A stretch of 64,000 nucleotides of DNA from Azospirillum humicireducens (GCF_001639105.2 NZ_CP015285.1:1170501-1234500); one strand, 5' to 3'; positions 46,164-55,233 are shown, numbered from the stretch's first letter. Program-made: numbers and translations. Notes: a model not told the origin generated them from the sequence alone.

Positions 46164-46439
46164 ATGAACCAGGCCGAACTGATCGAAACCGTCGCCACCA
46201 ACGCCGGCATCAAGAAGGCCGACGCGGCCAAGGTCGTTCAGGCGGTGTTCGAGGGCATCTCCGGCGCGCTGGGTCGCGGCGAAGACGTGCGCCTGGCCGG
46301 TTTCGGCATTTTCGAGGTGGCCGAGCGCGCCGCCCGGGAAGGCCGTAACCCCCGCACCGGCGAAGTCGTGGCAATCGCCGCTTCCAAGGCTCCGAAGTTC
46401 AAGCCAGCCAAGCAGCTGCGCGATCTGGTGAACGGCTGA
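46164..46439 (+). CDS. HU-family DNA-binding protein
   Basis: A 91-aa histone-like protein that bends and packages DNA. It begins MNQAELIETVATNAGIKKAD and has the HU core VRLAGFGIFEVAERAAREGRNPRTGE...KAPKFKPAKQLRDLVNG, including the DNA-binding arm RNPRTGE. GGAG upstream supports the ATG at 46164 over earlier in-frame codons. It is followed 35 nt later by a MucR/Ros regulator on the same strand. Confidence 0.96.
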   Translation: MNQAELIETVATNAGIKKADAAKVVQAVFEGISGALGRGEDVRLAGFGIFEVAERAAREGRNPRTGEVVAIAASKAPKFKPAKQLRDLVNG

Positions 46440-46474
46440 CACGCACGAAACCGCGTTCCAAGGGGAGTGCAGCC

Positions 46475-46885
46475 ATGACCATCGATCAAACCGAACTGCA
46501 ATCGCTGACCGCCAAGGTCGTTGCCGCCTACGTCGGCAACAACTCGGTTCCGGTCCACGACCTGCCGACGCTGATCAACAGCGTGCAAGCGGCGTTCCGC
46601 AATCTGGGCGAGGAGAAGCCGGCCCAGGCAAAGGCAGAGTTGGTTCCGGCTGTCGCGATCAAGAAATCGGTCACGCCGGAATACATCATTTGCCTGGAAG
46701 ACGGTAAGAAGCTGAAGATGCTGAAGCGGCATCTGAAGACCGTCTATGATATGACGCCTGACGAATATCGCGCCAAGTGGGGTCTGCCGGCCGAATACCC
46801 GATGGTCGCGCCGAACTATGCCAAGGCCCGCTCCGAAATGGCAACCAAGCTCGGTCTCGGCCGCAAGCGTGCGGCAGCTGAATAA
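46475..46885 (+). CDS. MucR/Ros-family zinc-finger transcriptional regulator
   Basis: A 136-aa regulator of the prokaryotic Cys2His2 zinc-finger family found in alphaproteobacteria. The zinc-finger core is YIICLEDGKKLKMLKRHLKTVYDMTPDEYRAKWGLP, continuing with EYPMVAPNYAKARSEMATKLGLGRK. MucR/Ros proteins act as global repressors that bind AT-rich DNA and control exopolysaccharide, motility and symbiosis genes in relatives. It may be co-transcribed with HU. A hairpin 25 nt after the stop is a likely terminator. Confidence 0.95.
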   Translation: MTIDQTELQSLTAKVVAAYVGNNSVPVHDLPTLINSVQAAFRNLGEEKPAQAKAELVPAVAIKKSVTPEYIICLEDGKKLKMLKRHLKTVYDMTPDEYRAKWGLPAEYPMVAPNYAKARSEMATKLGLGRKRAAAE

Positions 46886-46910
46886 GCGGTCTTCACCGTC
46901 ATGTGTTTTG

Positions 46911-46942
46911 AAGAAGGCGCGGCCACCCGGTCGCGCCTTCTT
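46911..46942 (+). terminator. Hairpin terminator after the MucR/Ros gene
   Basis: AAGAAGGCGCG and its complement form an 11-bp stem (46911-46921 with 46932-46942) with a ten-base loop; only a short pyrimidine tail follows. Confidence 0.75.
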
Positions 46943-47626
46943 CGTATCCGCCCGCTCCTGCGGACCTCAAAGTGCGGAAGGAAGCTGGCGCTTCGAACCG
47001 TCACCGGTCAGCCACCCCAGGGTTACCCACGATCGAACCCGACGGCCTATGACGAAGGTACGGATGGCGAAGCGTCTCGGCCTTCCCATCTAGGGTTTCG
47101 GCATGATTGAGGGACCACGGGCGGTCTTGTCATCATTCTCACCGCAGAGGCATAGCTGCGTTCCGCGCCTGTGGCTGACCTGCAGCCATTCCATTTTGCG
47201 GATGCGGCTTATCGACGGCAGTCCGCCCGGACACGTCTCGGCCAATCGGATGAGGAGCGGCCGCCCGAACGTCACCCGGCTGAACGTCAGGGGTCATAGG
47301 ATTGCCTCCTCTCCCAGACTGCCGGTGCGGGTGGAGGAAGAGCCTGGGTATACGCCGAAAAACACCCGGAACATGCCCTTTCCCGGCTTGATCCGCCGCA
47401 AATCCGCGGCCACATTAGCAGTGTCAAAAGGACGCAGTTCCTTGCGATGCCGGGCTAAATACAAACCCCACAACAGCCAATGTCGGATCGACGGACGTTA
47501 ATCCTACGTTCGCGCCACAGTTCGCCGTTGGTTCATCGCCTCACGGGCGATCACCGCCATGGGTCGCGACAGGGTGTGTCCCCAATCGTGGGCCGCCTCA
47601 TGGAGCGTTGGAGAGGAGGCATTCGC
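46943..47626. other. Long non-coding region upstream of rpoH
   Basis: Nearly 700 nt without a convincing gene. It holds two direct GAACGTCA octamers at 47267 and 47282 (15-bp period) and an imperfect EcfG-like sequence (GGAAC-N17-GAT) near 47369. ORFs such as 47103-47501 have no recognisable domain. The rpoH leader could be long, but no specific thermosensor fold was recognised. Confidence 0.5.
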
Positions 47627-48517
47627 GTGCTGAAGAAACTGCTGACCGGTGAAAACGCCAGCCTGACCCGGTACATCGAAGAATCAAAGCGCTTCCCGAT
47701 CCTGGCGCCGGATGTGGAGCGCGACCTCGCCATCGCTTGGCGGGAACGCGGAAGCCCCCAAGCGTTGGAGCAACTCGTGGGCAGCCATCTCCGCCTCGTG
47801 ATCAAGATCGCCCGCGGCTTCGGCGGCTATGGCCTGCCTCTGGTCGATCTGGTGGCGGAAGGCAATGTCGGACTGATGCAGGCCGCCCAAAAGTTCGATC
47901 CGCAGCGCGGCTTCCGCTTCGCCACCTATGCCACCTGGTGGATCCGTGCCGCGATCCAGGAGTACATCCTGCACAGCTGGTCTCTGGTTAAGATGGGCAC
48001 CACCGCTGCCCAGAAGAAGCTGTTCTTCAACCTGCGCCGTTTGAAGAGCCAGATGGCCGAGTTGGAGCAGGGCGACCTTTCGCCGGAGACTGTGGCCACC
48101 ATCGCCGCCGAGTTGGACGTGCCGGAAACCGAGGTGGTGGAGATGAATCGCCGTCTTGCCGCCAACGACAGCTCGCTCGATGCCACCCTGTCTACCGACG
48201 GTGAGACCAACTGGCTTGAACTGCTGGCGGATGATCGTCCCACCCAGGACACCATGCTGGCGGAAGCCGACGAACTGGCGTTGCGCCGCCGGCTTGTCGG
48301 TCAGGCTTTGGACCGCTTGGATGCACGTGAACGCCGCATCCTGTTCGAGCGCCGCCTGAAGGATGATCCCTCGACCCTCGAAGCCCTAAGTCAGCAATTT
48401 TCGGTCTCACGCGAACGCGTGCGCCAGATCGAGGTGCGGGCTTTCGAAAAGCTACAGAAGGCCGTGCTCAGTGCGGCCCAGGCGTTGCGCCGTCCGGTTG
48501 CCCCGATGGTGGCCTGA
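47627..48517 (+). CDS. rpoH: RNA polymerase sigma factor RpoH (sigma-32)
   Basis: Heat-shock sigma factor of 296 aa. It has sigma region 2 (AEGNVGLMQAAQKFDPQRGFRFATYATWWIR), the RpoH box QKKLFFNLR at residues 129-137 and region 4 (LEALSQQFSVSRERVRQIEVRAFEKLQKA). AGGAGG seven bases upstream identifies the GTG at 47627 (MLKKLLTGENASLTRYI) as start; longer readings to 47480 add unrelated residues. Alphaproteobacteria often carry two or more RpoH copies, so whether this is the main or an auxiliary one is not visible. A hairpin terminator lies 140 nt downstream. Confidence 0.94.
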   Translation: MLKKLLTGENASLTRYIEESKRFPILAPDVERDLAIAWRERGSPQALEQLVGSHLRLVIKIARGFGGYGLPLVDLVAEGNVGLMQAAQKFDPQRGFRFATYATWWIRAAIQEYILHSWSLVKMGTTAAQKKLFFNLRRLKSQMAELEQGDLSPETVATIAAELDVPETEVVEMNRRLAANDSSLDATLSTDGETNWLELLADDRPTQDTMLAEADELALRRRLVGQALDRLDARERRILFERRLKDDPSTLEALSQQFSVSRERVRQIEVRAFEKLQKAVLSAAQALRRPVAPMVA

Positions 48518-48886
48518 TCCCATACACTTGTTCTCCTGTCCTGTGCAGGTGCCGTTCCGGATAGGCATCATGCGGCGCTGTCCACCCCGACGGAATCCGC
48601 TACGTCTCTATATTGGGCTGTGACTCGCCCCTGTTGCCTCCAGACCTGTCAACCTGCATGCCGGCGTCGCCTTTGGGCTTCGCCGGCATTTTCTTTTCGA
48701 TAATGAGCAACACTCCGCGATCCACTCGGAGTATGACGGCGCTTGATTACCCAGAGTAGAGGTTCTGCGACAATGTGACCGATTCAAAGATGAGATTGTC
48801 TGCGCATGATGTCCCGTTCGCGGGAAAGTTTGCATTTTTGGCAATTCTTAGTACGCTCGTCATATCCAAAATGGGAGAGGGGCTCC
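48518..48886. other. Intergenic region between rpoH and the chemoreceptor gene
   Basis: About 370 nt. Apart from the hairpin at 48658-48699 I see no gene. DNA from about 48690 to 48870 is AT-richer and probably holds the promoter of the globin-coupled sensor. Confidence 0.55.
48658..48699 (+). terminator. Intrinsic terminator downstream of rpoH
   Basis: ATGCCGGCG (48658-48666) pairs with CGCCGGCAT (48681-48689), with a T-rich tail TTTTCTTTTC. It lies about 140 nt after the rpoH stop. Confidence 0.8.
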
Positions 48887-50233
48887 ATGTCGAACGCTGC
48901 CCAGACTCAGTCGATCATTGACCGCATCACCTTTCTGCGTATCGACGAGGCGACGAAGGCAACGCTTCGCGAGTTCCAACCCTATCTGGCGCAACGGATC
49001 GATCAGATATTGGAAGAGTTCTACGGCTATCTCCGTACGGTGCCGCAGGTCGCTCCCATGCTGGTGAACCCGGCAGTGACCGGCCGTGCGCGCGACCTGC
49101 AGAAGCAGCACTGGTTGCGCAATGTCTTCACCGGCACCTTCGACGAATCTTATGTCAATCAGGTCCTAAAGATCGGCCAGACACATCAGCGCATCGGGCT
49201 TGAGCCGCGCTGGTACACCGGCGCCTATTGCTTCACCTTGAACAAACTGATCGAGTTGGCGAGCCAAATTTACCGCAAGAAGCCGGAGAAGCTGTCGCAA
49301 CTGCTTCAGGCCATCAACAAGGCGGTGTTCCTCGACATGGATCTCGCCACCTCGGTCTATATCGACCTGAACACCGCGGCCATCATCTCGCGGGAACTGG
49401 GCAGTACCGCCGACAGTTTCGAACGGGAGGTGAAGGACGTTGTTCAAGCGGTGGCGAGCGCAGCAGAGCAACTTCAGGGCACGGCGCAGGCGATGAGCCG
49501 CACTGCCGAAACCACCAGCCAGCAATCGACCCAGGTGGCCGCTGCCGCGGAAGAGGCGTCAGTCAATATCCAGACCGTTGCCGCCGCGGCAGAGGAACTG
49601 ACGGCGTCCATCGGCGAGATCAGCCATCAGGTGACACAGTCCGCCGCCATCGCCAACGCCGCGATGACCGAAGCCGAGCGAACCAACGCCACAGTTCAGG
49701 GACTAGCCGACGCAGCCAGCCGCATCGGCCAGGTGGTGAAGTTGATTCACGATATCGCCAGCCAAACGAACCTGCTCGCCTTGAATGCCACGATCGAGGC
49801 GGCACGCGCCGGCGAGGCGGGAAAGGGCTTCGCGGTGGTGGCAAGCGAGGTCAAGAGCCTTGCCAACCAAACCGCCAAGGCGACCGAGGAGATCAATTCC
49901 CAGATCGGTGCCGTCCAGGGCGCCACGCAGGAGGCGGTTGGCGCCATCAGGTCGATCTCCGGCACCATCGCCCGCATCAACGAAATCTCGACCTCCATCG
50001 CCACCGCGATGGAGGAACAAGGAGCGGCCACGACGGAAATCGCCCGCAACGTCCAACAGGCCTCCATCGGCACCCGCGAGGTCAGCGAGACGATCGTTGC
50101 TGTCAATGCCTCTGCCAACAATGCCGGCGAAGAGGCCAGGCAGGTTCTGGAAGCCACCAACGAATTGTCGCGTCAGTCCAGCACACTGCGAAAGGAGGTC
50201 GATCGCTTCCTCGCTCGCGTCCGCGCGGGTTGA
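48887..50233 (+). CDS. Globin-coupled methyl-accepting chemotaxis protein (HemAT-like)
   Basis: Soluble oxygen or redox chemoreceptor, 448 aa with no membrane helix. Residues about 1-180 form a protoglobin-type sensor with candidate proximal His at H100 in [18 protein letters not shown] long coiled-coil signalling domain has the conserved hairpin tip [20 protein letters not shown] and [10 protein letters not shown]. By analogy with HemAT it binds O2 at heme and feeds CheA/CheW for aerotaxis. GGGAGAGGGG supports the ATG at 48887. It is monocistronic, with a terminator hairpin downstream. No che genes are nearby. Confidence 0.93.
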   Translation: MSNAAQTQSIIDRITFLRIDEATKATLREFQPYLAQRIDQILEEFYGYLRTVPQVAPMLVNPAVTGRARDLQKQHWLRNVFTGTFDESYVNQVLKIGQTHQRIGLEPRWYTGAYCFTLNKLIELASQIYRKKPEKLSQLLQAINKAVFLDMDLATSVYIDLNTAAIISRELGSTADSFEREVKDVVQAVASAAEQLQGTAQAMSRTAETTSQQSTQVAAAAEEASVNIQTVAAAAEELTASIGEISHQVTQSAAIANAAMTEAERTNATVQGLADAASRIGQVVKLIHDIASQTNLLALNATIEAARAGEAGKGFAVVASEVKSLANQTAKATEEINSQIGAVQGATQEAVGAIRSISGTIARINEISTSIATAMEEQGAATTEIARNVQQASIGTREVSETIVAVNASANNAGEEARQVLEATNELSRQSSTLRKEVDRFLARVRAG

Positions 50234-50267
50234 CGGACATCAGAGCTGCCGGACTACACAATGAAGG

Positions 50268-50298
50268 AAGGGCGCGTTTCGCTGAACGCACCCTTTTT
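50268..50298 (+). terminator. Intrinsic terminator after the globin-coupled sensor
   Basis: AAGGGCGCGTT pairs with AACGCACCCTT (one mismatch) around a six-base loop, with TTTTT tail, 34 nt after the stop. Confidence 0.85.
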
Positions 50299-50347
50299 CC
50301 ATGTAAGCCCGCCACTGCGCATGATGACGATAAGAAAGCTCCGCTGA

Positions 50348-50518
50348 TCAGGGCAGAGTGCGGACAACGAAATCGCCGATCGCGATATCTTCCGTCTGGG
50401 CCGCACGTCGCACCTCTTCAGCGCTCCGCCAATGGCTGTGTCCGCCCAGGCTGGTCACGACACCACCACGCATTACGACGAAGATGCCGGTCCGTCCGAG
50501 ATCCACAATTCTCATCAT
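50348..50518 (-). CDS. Small hypothetical protein
   Basis: A 56-aa ORF starting MMRIVDLGRTGIFVVMRGGV at the ATG at 50518. GGAGGA seven bases upstream is an excellent ribosome-binding site, and the mix of hydrophobic and charged residues looks protein-like. No domain is recognised. Its upstream region is an AT-rich patch. The gene is isolated, reading toward the chemoreceptor terminator. Confidence 0.6.
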   Translation of the reverse strand: MMRIVDLGRTGIFVVMRGGVVTSLGGHSHWRSAEEVRRAAQTEDIAIGDFVVRTLP

Positions 50519-50539
50519 GGTCCAATCCTCCACCCAATC

Positions 50540-50820
50540 GTCGGAATTTTAGAGAAAAACCTACATCAAATTCTTCGGATTCAAATTCGCCCTTATTGCT
50601 TATAGCCATCAAAGCACATACCGAGCCGTCAATAAGACTTCGCAGATTCAACCCAGCGCCTTATATATATCATATTTCAGCTGAATGCATGAATTTCATC
50701 AAAATATTCTTTACGCTAAATCGATTTTCGAGAATTGTGATAAATACTGCGCTTATTGTATTTCTGATTTTAGGCGCCTGTTTCTCCACCCTAGGCGAAA
50801 GTCTTATCCCCACCGCACAG
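50540..50820. other. AT-rich patch in GC-rich chromosome
   Basis: About 280 nt that are visibly AT-rich (50701-50760 is roughly 30% GC), including runs such as TTATATATAT. This is the most AT-rich stretch of the window. It is a natural binding target for MucR/Ros or other xenogeneic silencers, or a trace of imported DNA. It contains the start of the doubtful ORF below and precedes an EcfG-like promoter. Confidence 0.7.
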
Positions 50821-51024
50821 AGCCGGAACGACGGCACGCCGTGTAGGTTGTCACCGGAGGCCGCGATCCCGGCGGCGACAATGGCAGGAAAGCACCTGCG
50901 AGGCATGGGCACATGGCAACAGCACACCGCCGCACTGGAACCAGCGGCATTGGCCCCAATGGACGGTTTGGAACGGAGGCAGGGGAAGAAGACGATGGAC
51001 ATGCGACACTCGCCCTTCCGGTAA
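50689..51024 (+). CDS. Doubtful small lipoprotein-like ORF in the AT-rich patch
   Basis: Possible 111-aa product starting MNFIKIFFTLNRFSRIV with a hydrophobic segment ending LILGAC, which resembles a lipobox, then a non-descript GC-rich tail that overlaps the GNAT gene in another frame. Only the first ~40 codons look protein-like. There is no good ribosome-binding site. It may be a chance reading or a decayed gene. Confidence 0.2.
   Translation: MNFIKIFFTLNRFSRIVINTALIVFLILGACFSTLGESLIPTAQSRNDGTPCRLSPEAAIPAATMAGKHLRGMGTWQQHTAALEPAALAPMDGLERRQGKKTMDMRHSPFR
50825..50849 (+). promoter_or_regulatory. EcfG-type promoter candidate (GGAAC-N17-GTT)
   Basis: GGAAC at 50825-50829 and GTT at 50847-50849 with an exact 17-base spacer, 63 nt upstream of the GNAT start. 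It matches the PhyR/EcfG general stress consensus. Chance matches are expected a few times in 64 kb on both strands, so position is the main support. Confidence 0.45.
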
Positions 51025-51542
51025 CCATCCGGCCGGCCAGCGAAGACGACCTTCCGACCCTGGAATGGTATGGCTTGCATACGCCCCACCGCGAGATCAT
51101 CGCCGGAGCCTTCCGATTGCAGGAGCGTGGTGACGGATCAATGCTGCTGGCGGACGTCAACGGCTTTCCCGTAGGCCAGATCTGCATCGATTTCCTACGC
51201 AAGCGGCCAAGCGGACGGGCCACGCTGTGGGCGTTGCGTGTGTTCCAACCCTTCCGGCGGCTGGGAGTCGGCGTCCGGTTGGTGCGGGCGGCGGAACGGC
51301 TGGTTCTCCAGCGGGGCGTGCCTTTCACGGAATTGGGCGTCGACCGCGACAATGCAGGGGTTCTGCCCTTCTACGAGCGGCTGGGATACGAACATTGCGG
51401 CCGCGAACGCGGACATTTCCTTTACCACACACCGGAGGGCCGGCTGGTCCGCGTTGCCATCGACCAGTGGCTTTTGCAGAAACGCATGGCCGATACCGTG
51501 AAGCCCGATGGCAGTCGCAGCCTGCGCCTCGCCACCGATTAG
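50913..51542 (+). CDS. GNAT family N-acetyltransferase
   Basis: A 209-aa acyltransferase with the GNAT core from about residue 37: VTIRPASEDDLPTLEWYG, the acetyl-CoA loop LRVFQPFRRLGVGVRLVRAAE, then LGVDRDNAGVLPFYERLGYEH. The N-terminal 35 residues look disordered, and no better in-frame start exists before the domain, so I keep the ATG at 50913. Substrate is unknown. A perfect EcfG-like promoter lies 63 nt upstream, which suggests stress-inducible expression. Confidence 0.85.
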   Translation: MATAHRRTGTSGIGPNGRFGTEAGEEDDGHATLALPVTIRPASEDDLPTLEWYGLHTPHREIIAGAFRLQERGDGSMLLADVNGFPVGQICIDFLRKRPSGRATLWALRVFQPFRRLGVGVRLVRAAERLVLQRGVPFTELGVDRDNAGVLPFYERLGYEHCGRERGHFLYHTPEGRLVRVAIDQWLLQKRMADTVKPDGSRSLRLATD

Positions 51543-51561
51543 GAAGCCAGGAAGTGCCGCA

Positions 51562-52050
51562 CTATTCCGCCGCCAGCGCTGCACCTGGGGGTAGCGGTAC
51601 CAGGCGTGCTGAGCGCCGCCGCGGCAGATAGATGCGGGCGCCGTCAAGAATGCCGCCCAGTTCGCGCATGGCGTCGGTAGCCATGCACAGCGCGACCAGC
51701 GGAAGCCAGCGGTCGAGATATTGTGCTGCAACCTCCGCGTCGCCGTTCTGCACCGCGGCCAGGGAGTCCAGCAATGCCGCCTCGTCCGCACTGATGCGGC
51801 TGCAGGCCGGGCAGCGGATCTCTGGCTTGCGGACGCCAGACACGGCAAAGGTGCCGAGCAGCGCAAACAGCGGCAGCAAGGCCGTGTTCGGGACACCGGC
51901 CACGTTAAGACCGATGCGCATCGACGCCATCGCGCCGGCAGTTCCAGCGCGGAACCACTGCCGCACGCCGGTCAACAGTGCCCGCTCGGCCGTCGTCAGG
52001 TCCGTCACCGTCCAGGGCGACGGCCGCCCCTCTTCCACCGTCCCGCACAT
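51562..52050 (-). CDS. Hypothetical protein with CPAC motif
   Basis: A 162-aa protein I do not recognise. Visible features are a moderately hydrophobic segment (TALLPLFALLGTFAVSG, about 57-73), a CPAC motif just after it and a helical C-terminal half with GDAEVAAQYLDRWLPLVALC. The single Cys-x2-Cys pair could be redox-active or half a metal site. It is convergent with the GNAT gene and divergent from the alpha/beta hydrolase gene. Confidence 0.65.
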   Translation of the reverse strand: MCGTVEEGRPSPWTVTDLTTAERALLTGVRQWFRAGTAGAMASMRIGLNVAGVPNTALLPLFALLGTFAVSGVRKPEIRCPACSRISADEAALLDSLAAVQNGDAEVAAQYLDRWLPLVALCMATDAMRELGGILDGARIYLPRRRSARLVPLPPGAALAAE

Positions 52051-52238
52051 GCCGATGCTCCTTCATTCGGTTGCACGCGCATCCTAGCGCCACACGCGAA
52101 ATAATGCGAGTCATTCTTAGTTGCATGGGGTGACTGTGACAAAATGTGGCTTCCGGTGGGTGTACGGAATGCCGGAAAGGACGCGTTAACCACCGGGACC
52201 AATCCTGGACCGACTCGCAGCACGGGGGATCGGTGGGG

Positions 52239-53411
52239 ATGATGCGGACGCTTCGGGGGGCTGTTCTCGGACTGATCGCAACGGTTGGATTGGGCATTGC
52301 GGGGGGCGTGACCGAGGTCCGCCCGGCGGCGGCCCAGATCGTTCTGAAGCCAGCCTATGGCGAGGCGTCGCTGTCCGGACCGGCCAGGGCACGCGGTGCG
52401 GTGGTGTGGAGCCATGGCCGTTCGGTGGATTCGGAGGACTCGGAGGCCCCTACCCCGCTTTACATGAAGACGCTGCGTGACGCCGGTTGGGACGTCTACC
52501 GGCTCGACCGCATGCGGGTCAGCGACACTCTTCCGAACAGTGCCCGTGCGCTTGCCGGCTATTCCGACATGCTGAAGACCAGGGGGTACCGACGCGTCGC
52601 GCTCACCGGGCAGTCTTTCGGCGCCTTCATCTCGCTGATTGCCGCCGGACAGACCAACGCCGTCGATTCCGTCATTGCCACCGCGCCGGCCGCTTTCGGA
52701 AACTTCACCGAAGCCTATGACAGCTACCGCGAGAATGCCGCCCAACTCTGGCCGATCCTGCGCGAGGTCCGCCGGGCCAGAGTCATGATGTTCTTTTTCC
52801 ATGGCGACGATTTCGATCCCGGCGGACGGGCCGAGCCGGCGCGCAGTATCCTGGCTCAGCGCGGCTTGAGCAGCCTGATCATCGACCAGCCGTCGCTGCT
52901 TCCGGGGCATGGCGCCGCCAACACCGGCTTGTTCGTCCGCCGTTTCGGTGCCTGCATCGCCCGCTTTGCCGAGGCGCCGCCGGCCGCGAACGATCCGCCC
53001 TGCGATGAATCCTGGGGCCGCAGCCCGAGCGCCGAACTCCTGCAGGCGGCATTGCCGGCCAATGCCTCGGGCTCAGCCAAAGGCGATGTCGATACCACTG
53101 CTGCCCTGCGCCCCTTCATGGGCATGTGGTATGGCAGCTACATCAATGGCCGCGAGGTCGCTCTCTCGGTCGAAAAGGCCGAAGGCGATGTCGTCCATGC
53201 CGACTATCTGCTGGGTGCCGGCATGGAAGCCGACCAGCCTTTCGAGCGGGTGCGCCGCAAGGGCCGGATCGAGAACGGCGAACTGGTCTTCGATGAAAAG
53301 GGCCGGAACATGCTGCGCTATCGCCTGCGGCCGGATGGACGGATTTCGGCCACCTGGCTGGACAGGGATGGCCGAGGCCGGTTGGATACGGTGCTTCGCC
53401 GGGTGAACTGA
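52239..53411 (+). CDS. Exported alpha/beta hydrolase-fold protein
   Basis: A 390-aa precursor starting MMRTLRGAVLGLIATVGLG with a signal peptide ending near AAAQI. The hydrolase core has WSHGRSVDSED and the nucleophile elbow TGQSFGAF (S126). A later GHGAANTG segment could supply the catalytic His. The C-terminal ~110 residues (PFMGMWYGSYINGREVALSV...RLDTVLRRVN) form a separate beta-rich domain. Substrate is unknown. The two adjacent Met codons at 52239 and 52242 are equally good starts. The gene is convergent with a second, unrelated hydrolase. Confidence 0.8.
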   Translation: MMRTLRGAVLGLIATVGLGIAGGVTEVRPAAAQIVLKPAYGEASLSGPARARGAVVWSHGRSVDSEDSEAPTPLYMKTLRDAGWDVYRLDRMRVSDTLPNSARALAGYSDMLKTRGYRRVALTGQSFGAFISLIAAGQTNAVDSVIATAPAAFGNFTEAYDSYRENAAQLWPILREVRRARVMMFFFHGDDFDPGGRAEPARSILAQRGLSSLIIDQPSLLPGHGAANTGLFVRRFGACIARFAEAPPAANDPPCDESWGRSPSAELLQAALPANASGSAKGDVDTTAALRPFMGMWYGSYINGREVALSVEKAEGDVVHADYLLGAGMEADQPFERVRRKGRIENGELVFDEKGRNMLRYRLRPDGRISATWLDRDGRGRLDTVLRRVN

Positions 53412-53438
53412 GGCCGCCCTTCCTGGTGTCCTGAATGC

Positions 53439-54296
53439 TCAGTCCTGGGCCAGAAAATTGCGGACGATCGCGATCTGGTCGTCCGTCATCAGCGACGGGG
53501 CGTGGCCGGTGTTGGGGATTTCCACCACATTCACCAGACCGGACGCCCCTGGGCCACGCTCCGCCATCCGTTCCGCCGTCTCCGCGCTCAGCAGGTCCGA
53601 GTCCGCACCGCGCAAAACCAGGACCGGGCAGCGCACGCGGTCCCACAGCGCCCACAGATCGACATCGCCGACCGGCGCGGCCTTGAAGGCATCACCGATA
53701 CCGGGATCGTAGGCGAGACGGAACCTGCCGTCAGGCAGCGGGCGGGCGCTGTGCTCCGCCATGTGGCGCCAGCATTCGTCGCCGATCGTGCCGAACCCCA
53801 TCAGGACGAAGCGCAGATAGGATTCGAGCGCCGGCAGATCCTCGAACACCGGGTCCTTGCCGACATAGTCGGCGATGCGCTGCAGGCCGGCCTGGGCGAT
53901 AAAGGGGCCGACATCGTTGATGACCATGCGGCGGATCGGGCTGTTGGCCTGGGCCGCCAGTGTCATGCCGATCAGTCCACCCATTGAAGTGCCGATCCAG
54001 TCGACCGTCTCCACCCCCATGCGGGCGATCAGCGCCACCATGTCTGAGCAGTATTGCGGATAGCCGTAGAGCGCCGGCACCGGCAGCCAGTCGCTGCGCC
54101 CGCGCCCGACAATGTCCGGACAGGCGACCCGCCAGCGGTCCGCCAACGCCAATGCCAGCCGGTCGAAATCGCGGCCGTTGCGGGTCAGCCCGTGGACGCA
54201 GATCGCTGTCCGCGCGGCATCGTCGCGCCCCCACTGGGTATAGGCGACCTTGTGGAAGCCGGCGGCGCTGAGGCCGAGGATGCTGCGTTCGGACAT
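53439..54296 (-). CDS. Alpha/beta hydrolase
   Basis: Cytoplasmic hydrolase of 285 aa from the ATG at 54296 (MSERSILGLSAAGFHKVAY). It shows the oxyanion motif CVHGLTRNGRDFD, nucleophile GTSMGG (S104), an Asp in VLRGADSDLL and the His in IPNTGHAPSL. The fold and motifs fit esterases or C-C hydrolases such as MhpC-like members; the substrate is unknown. A GTG two codons upstream (54302) has better spacing from AGGAG and is the alternative start. Confidence 0.88.
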   Translation of the reverse strand: MSERSILGLSAAGFHKVAYTQWGRDDAARTAICVHGLTRNGRDFDRLALALADRWRVACPDIVGRGRSDWLPVPALYGYPQYCSDMVALIARMGVETVDWIGTSMGGLIGMTLAAQANSPIRRMVINDVGPFIAQAGLQRIADYVGKDPVFEDLPALESYLRFVLMGFGTIGDECWRHMAEHSARPLPDGRFRLAYDPGIGDAFKAAPVGDVDLWALWDRVRCPVLVLRGADSDLLSAETAERMAERGPGASGLVNVVEIPNTGHAPSLMTDDQIAIVRNFLAQD

Positions 54297-54333
54297 CGGC
54301 ACGGGCGGGCACTCCTGTTCAGCGGTGAAGGGC

Positions 54334-55233
54334 TCATCCCTTTTTCGGCGATTTGGCGTTCCGTGGCAACTCTGCCTCGTCACTGCCGGCGGACGCATCG
54401 CGGATGGACGGGAGTGCGGATGACGGCGTCGTTACCGAACGGTCGAAGGGATGACGGGCGGCGTCATAATTCCGACGGATGATGCGGACATAGTTCCGCG
54501 TCTCCTCGTAGGGCGGAACGCCCTTGTAACGGTCCACAGCCCCTTCGCCGGCATTGTAGCCGGCCAGCGCCAGCGTCACGTCGCCCTGGAAATAGGCCAG
54601 CAGCCAGCGCAGGTACTTCACCCCTCCGGTGATGTTCTCCCTGGGATCGAAGACGTTTCCGACGCCGAACCGGTCGGCGGTGTCCGGGATCAGTTGCATC
54701 AGCCCGGCTGCGTCCTTCGGCGATACCGCATCGGTCCGGAAGGCGCTCTCGGCCTGGATTACCGCAAGCACCAGCGCCGGGTCGACGCCGTATTTCGGAG
54801 CGATGGCATTGACCAGCGACACGACCTCCGCCGGCGGCGGTCCGACCTCGCGCACGGGGCCGGCACCGGGACGGCACCAGGGGCGGATACGTCCCATGCG
54901 GCCGGGAACATAATTGACCAGCCGACGCGCTTCCGGGTGCCCGCGTGACGCCGCTGCGCGCAGCCAGGCGGTGCCGATCCGCCGATCCTTGCGCACACCC
55001 TTGCCGAACAGGTAACGGCGGGCCAGCCGGAAAGCGGCATCGGCGTCGCCCTGCTCCGCCAACTCGCAATCGCCGGACTTCATCTTGGGCGACGGTGGGG
55101 GGAGTTCAGCGACGGACGCCGGCTTGCTGGAGGATCTGGCATCCGCCGCGACAGCGATGGGAACCGATGCCAACCCGGCGCCCGACAGCGCCAGTGCCAC
55201 CAGCGGCACCATCACGACATGACGAAACGGCAA
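54334..55233 (-). CDS. Lytic transglycosylase with Sel1-like repeat
   Basis: Cleaves peptidoglycan glycan strands. The 299-aa precursor has a signal peptide (residues ~1-30) and a Sel1/TPR-like unit ([18 protein letters not shown]...GHPEARRLV). The SLT domain has catalytic E162 in [23 protein letters not shown] and the [12 protein letters not shown] motif, and a Ser/Lys-rich tail follows. I accept the TTG at 55233 as start because AGGAGGG lies seven bases upstream, while the downstream ATG (55212) has none. No secretion-system genes flank it, so a housekeeping role is likely. Confidence 0.9.
   Translation of the reverse strand: MPFRHVVMVPLVALALSGAGLASVPIAVAADARSSSKPASVAELPPPSPKMKSGDCELAEQGDADAAFRLARRYLFGKGVRKDRRIGTAWLRAAASRGHPEARRLVNYVPGRMGRIRPWCRPGAGPVREVGPPPAEVVSLVNAIAPKYGVDPALVLAVIQAESAFRTDAVSPKDAAGLMQLIPDTADRFGVGNVFDPRENITGGVKYLRWLLAYFQGDVTLALAGYNAGEGAVDRYKGVPPYEETRNYVRIIRRNYDAARHPFDRSVTTPSSALPSIRDASAGSDEAELPRNAKSPKKG

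Noticed and set aside
47103..47501. 132-aa ORF upstream of rpoH
   Set aside because: No domain, no convincing ribosome-binding site and poor protein-like composition.
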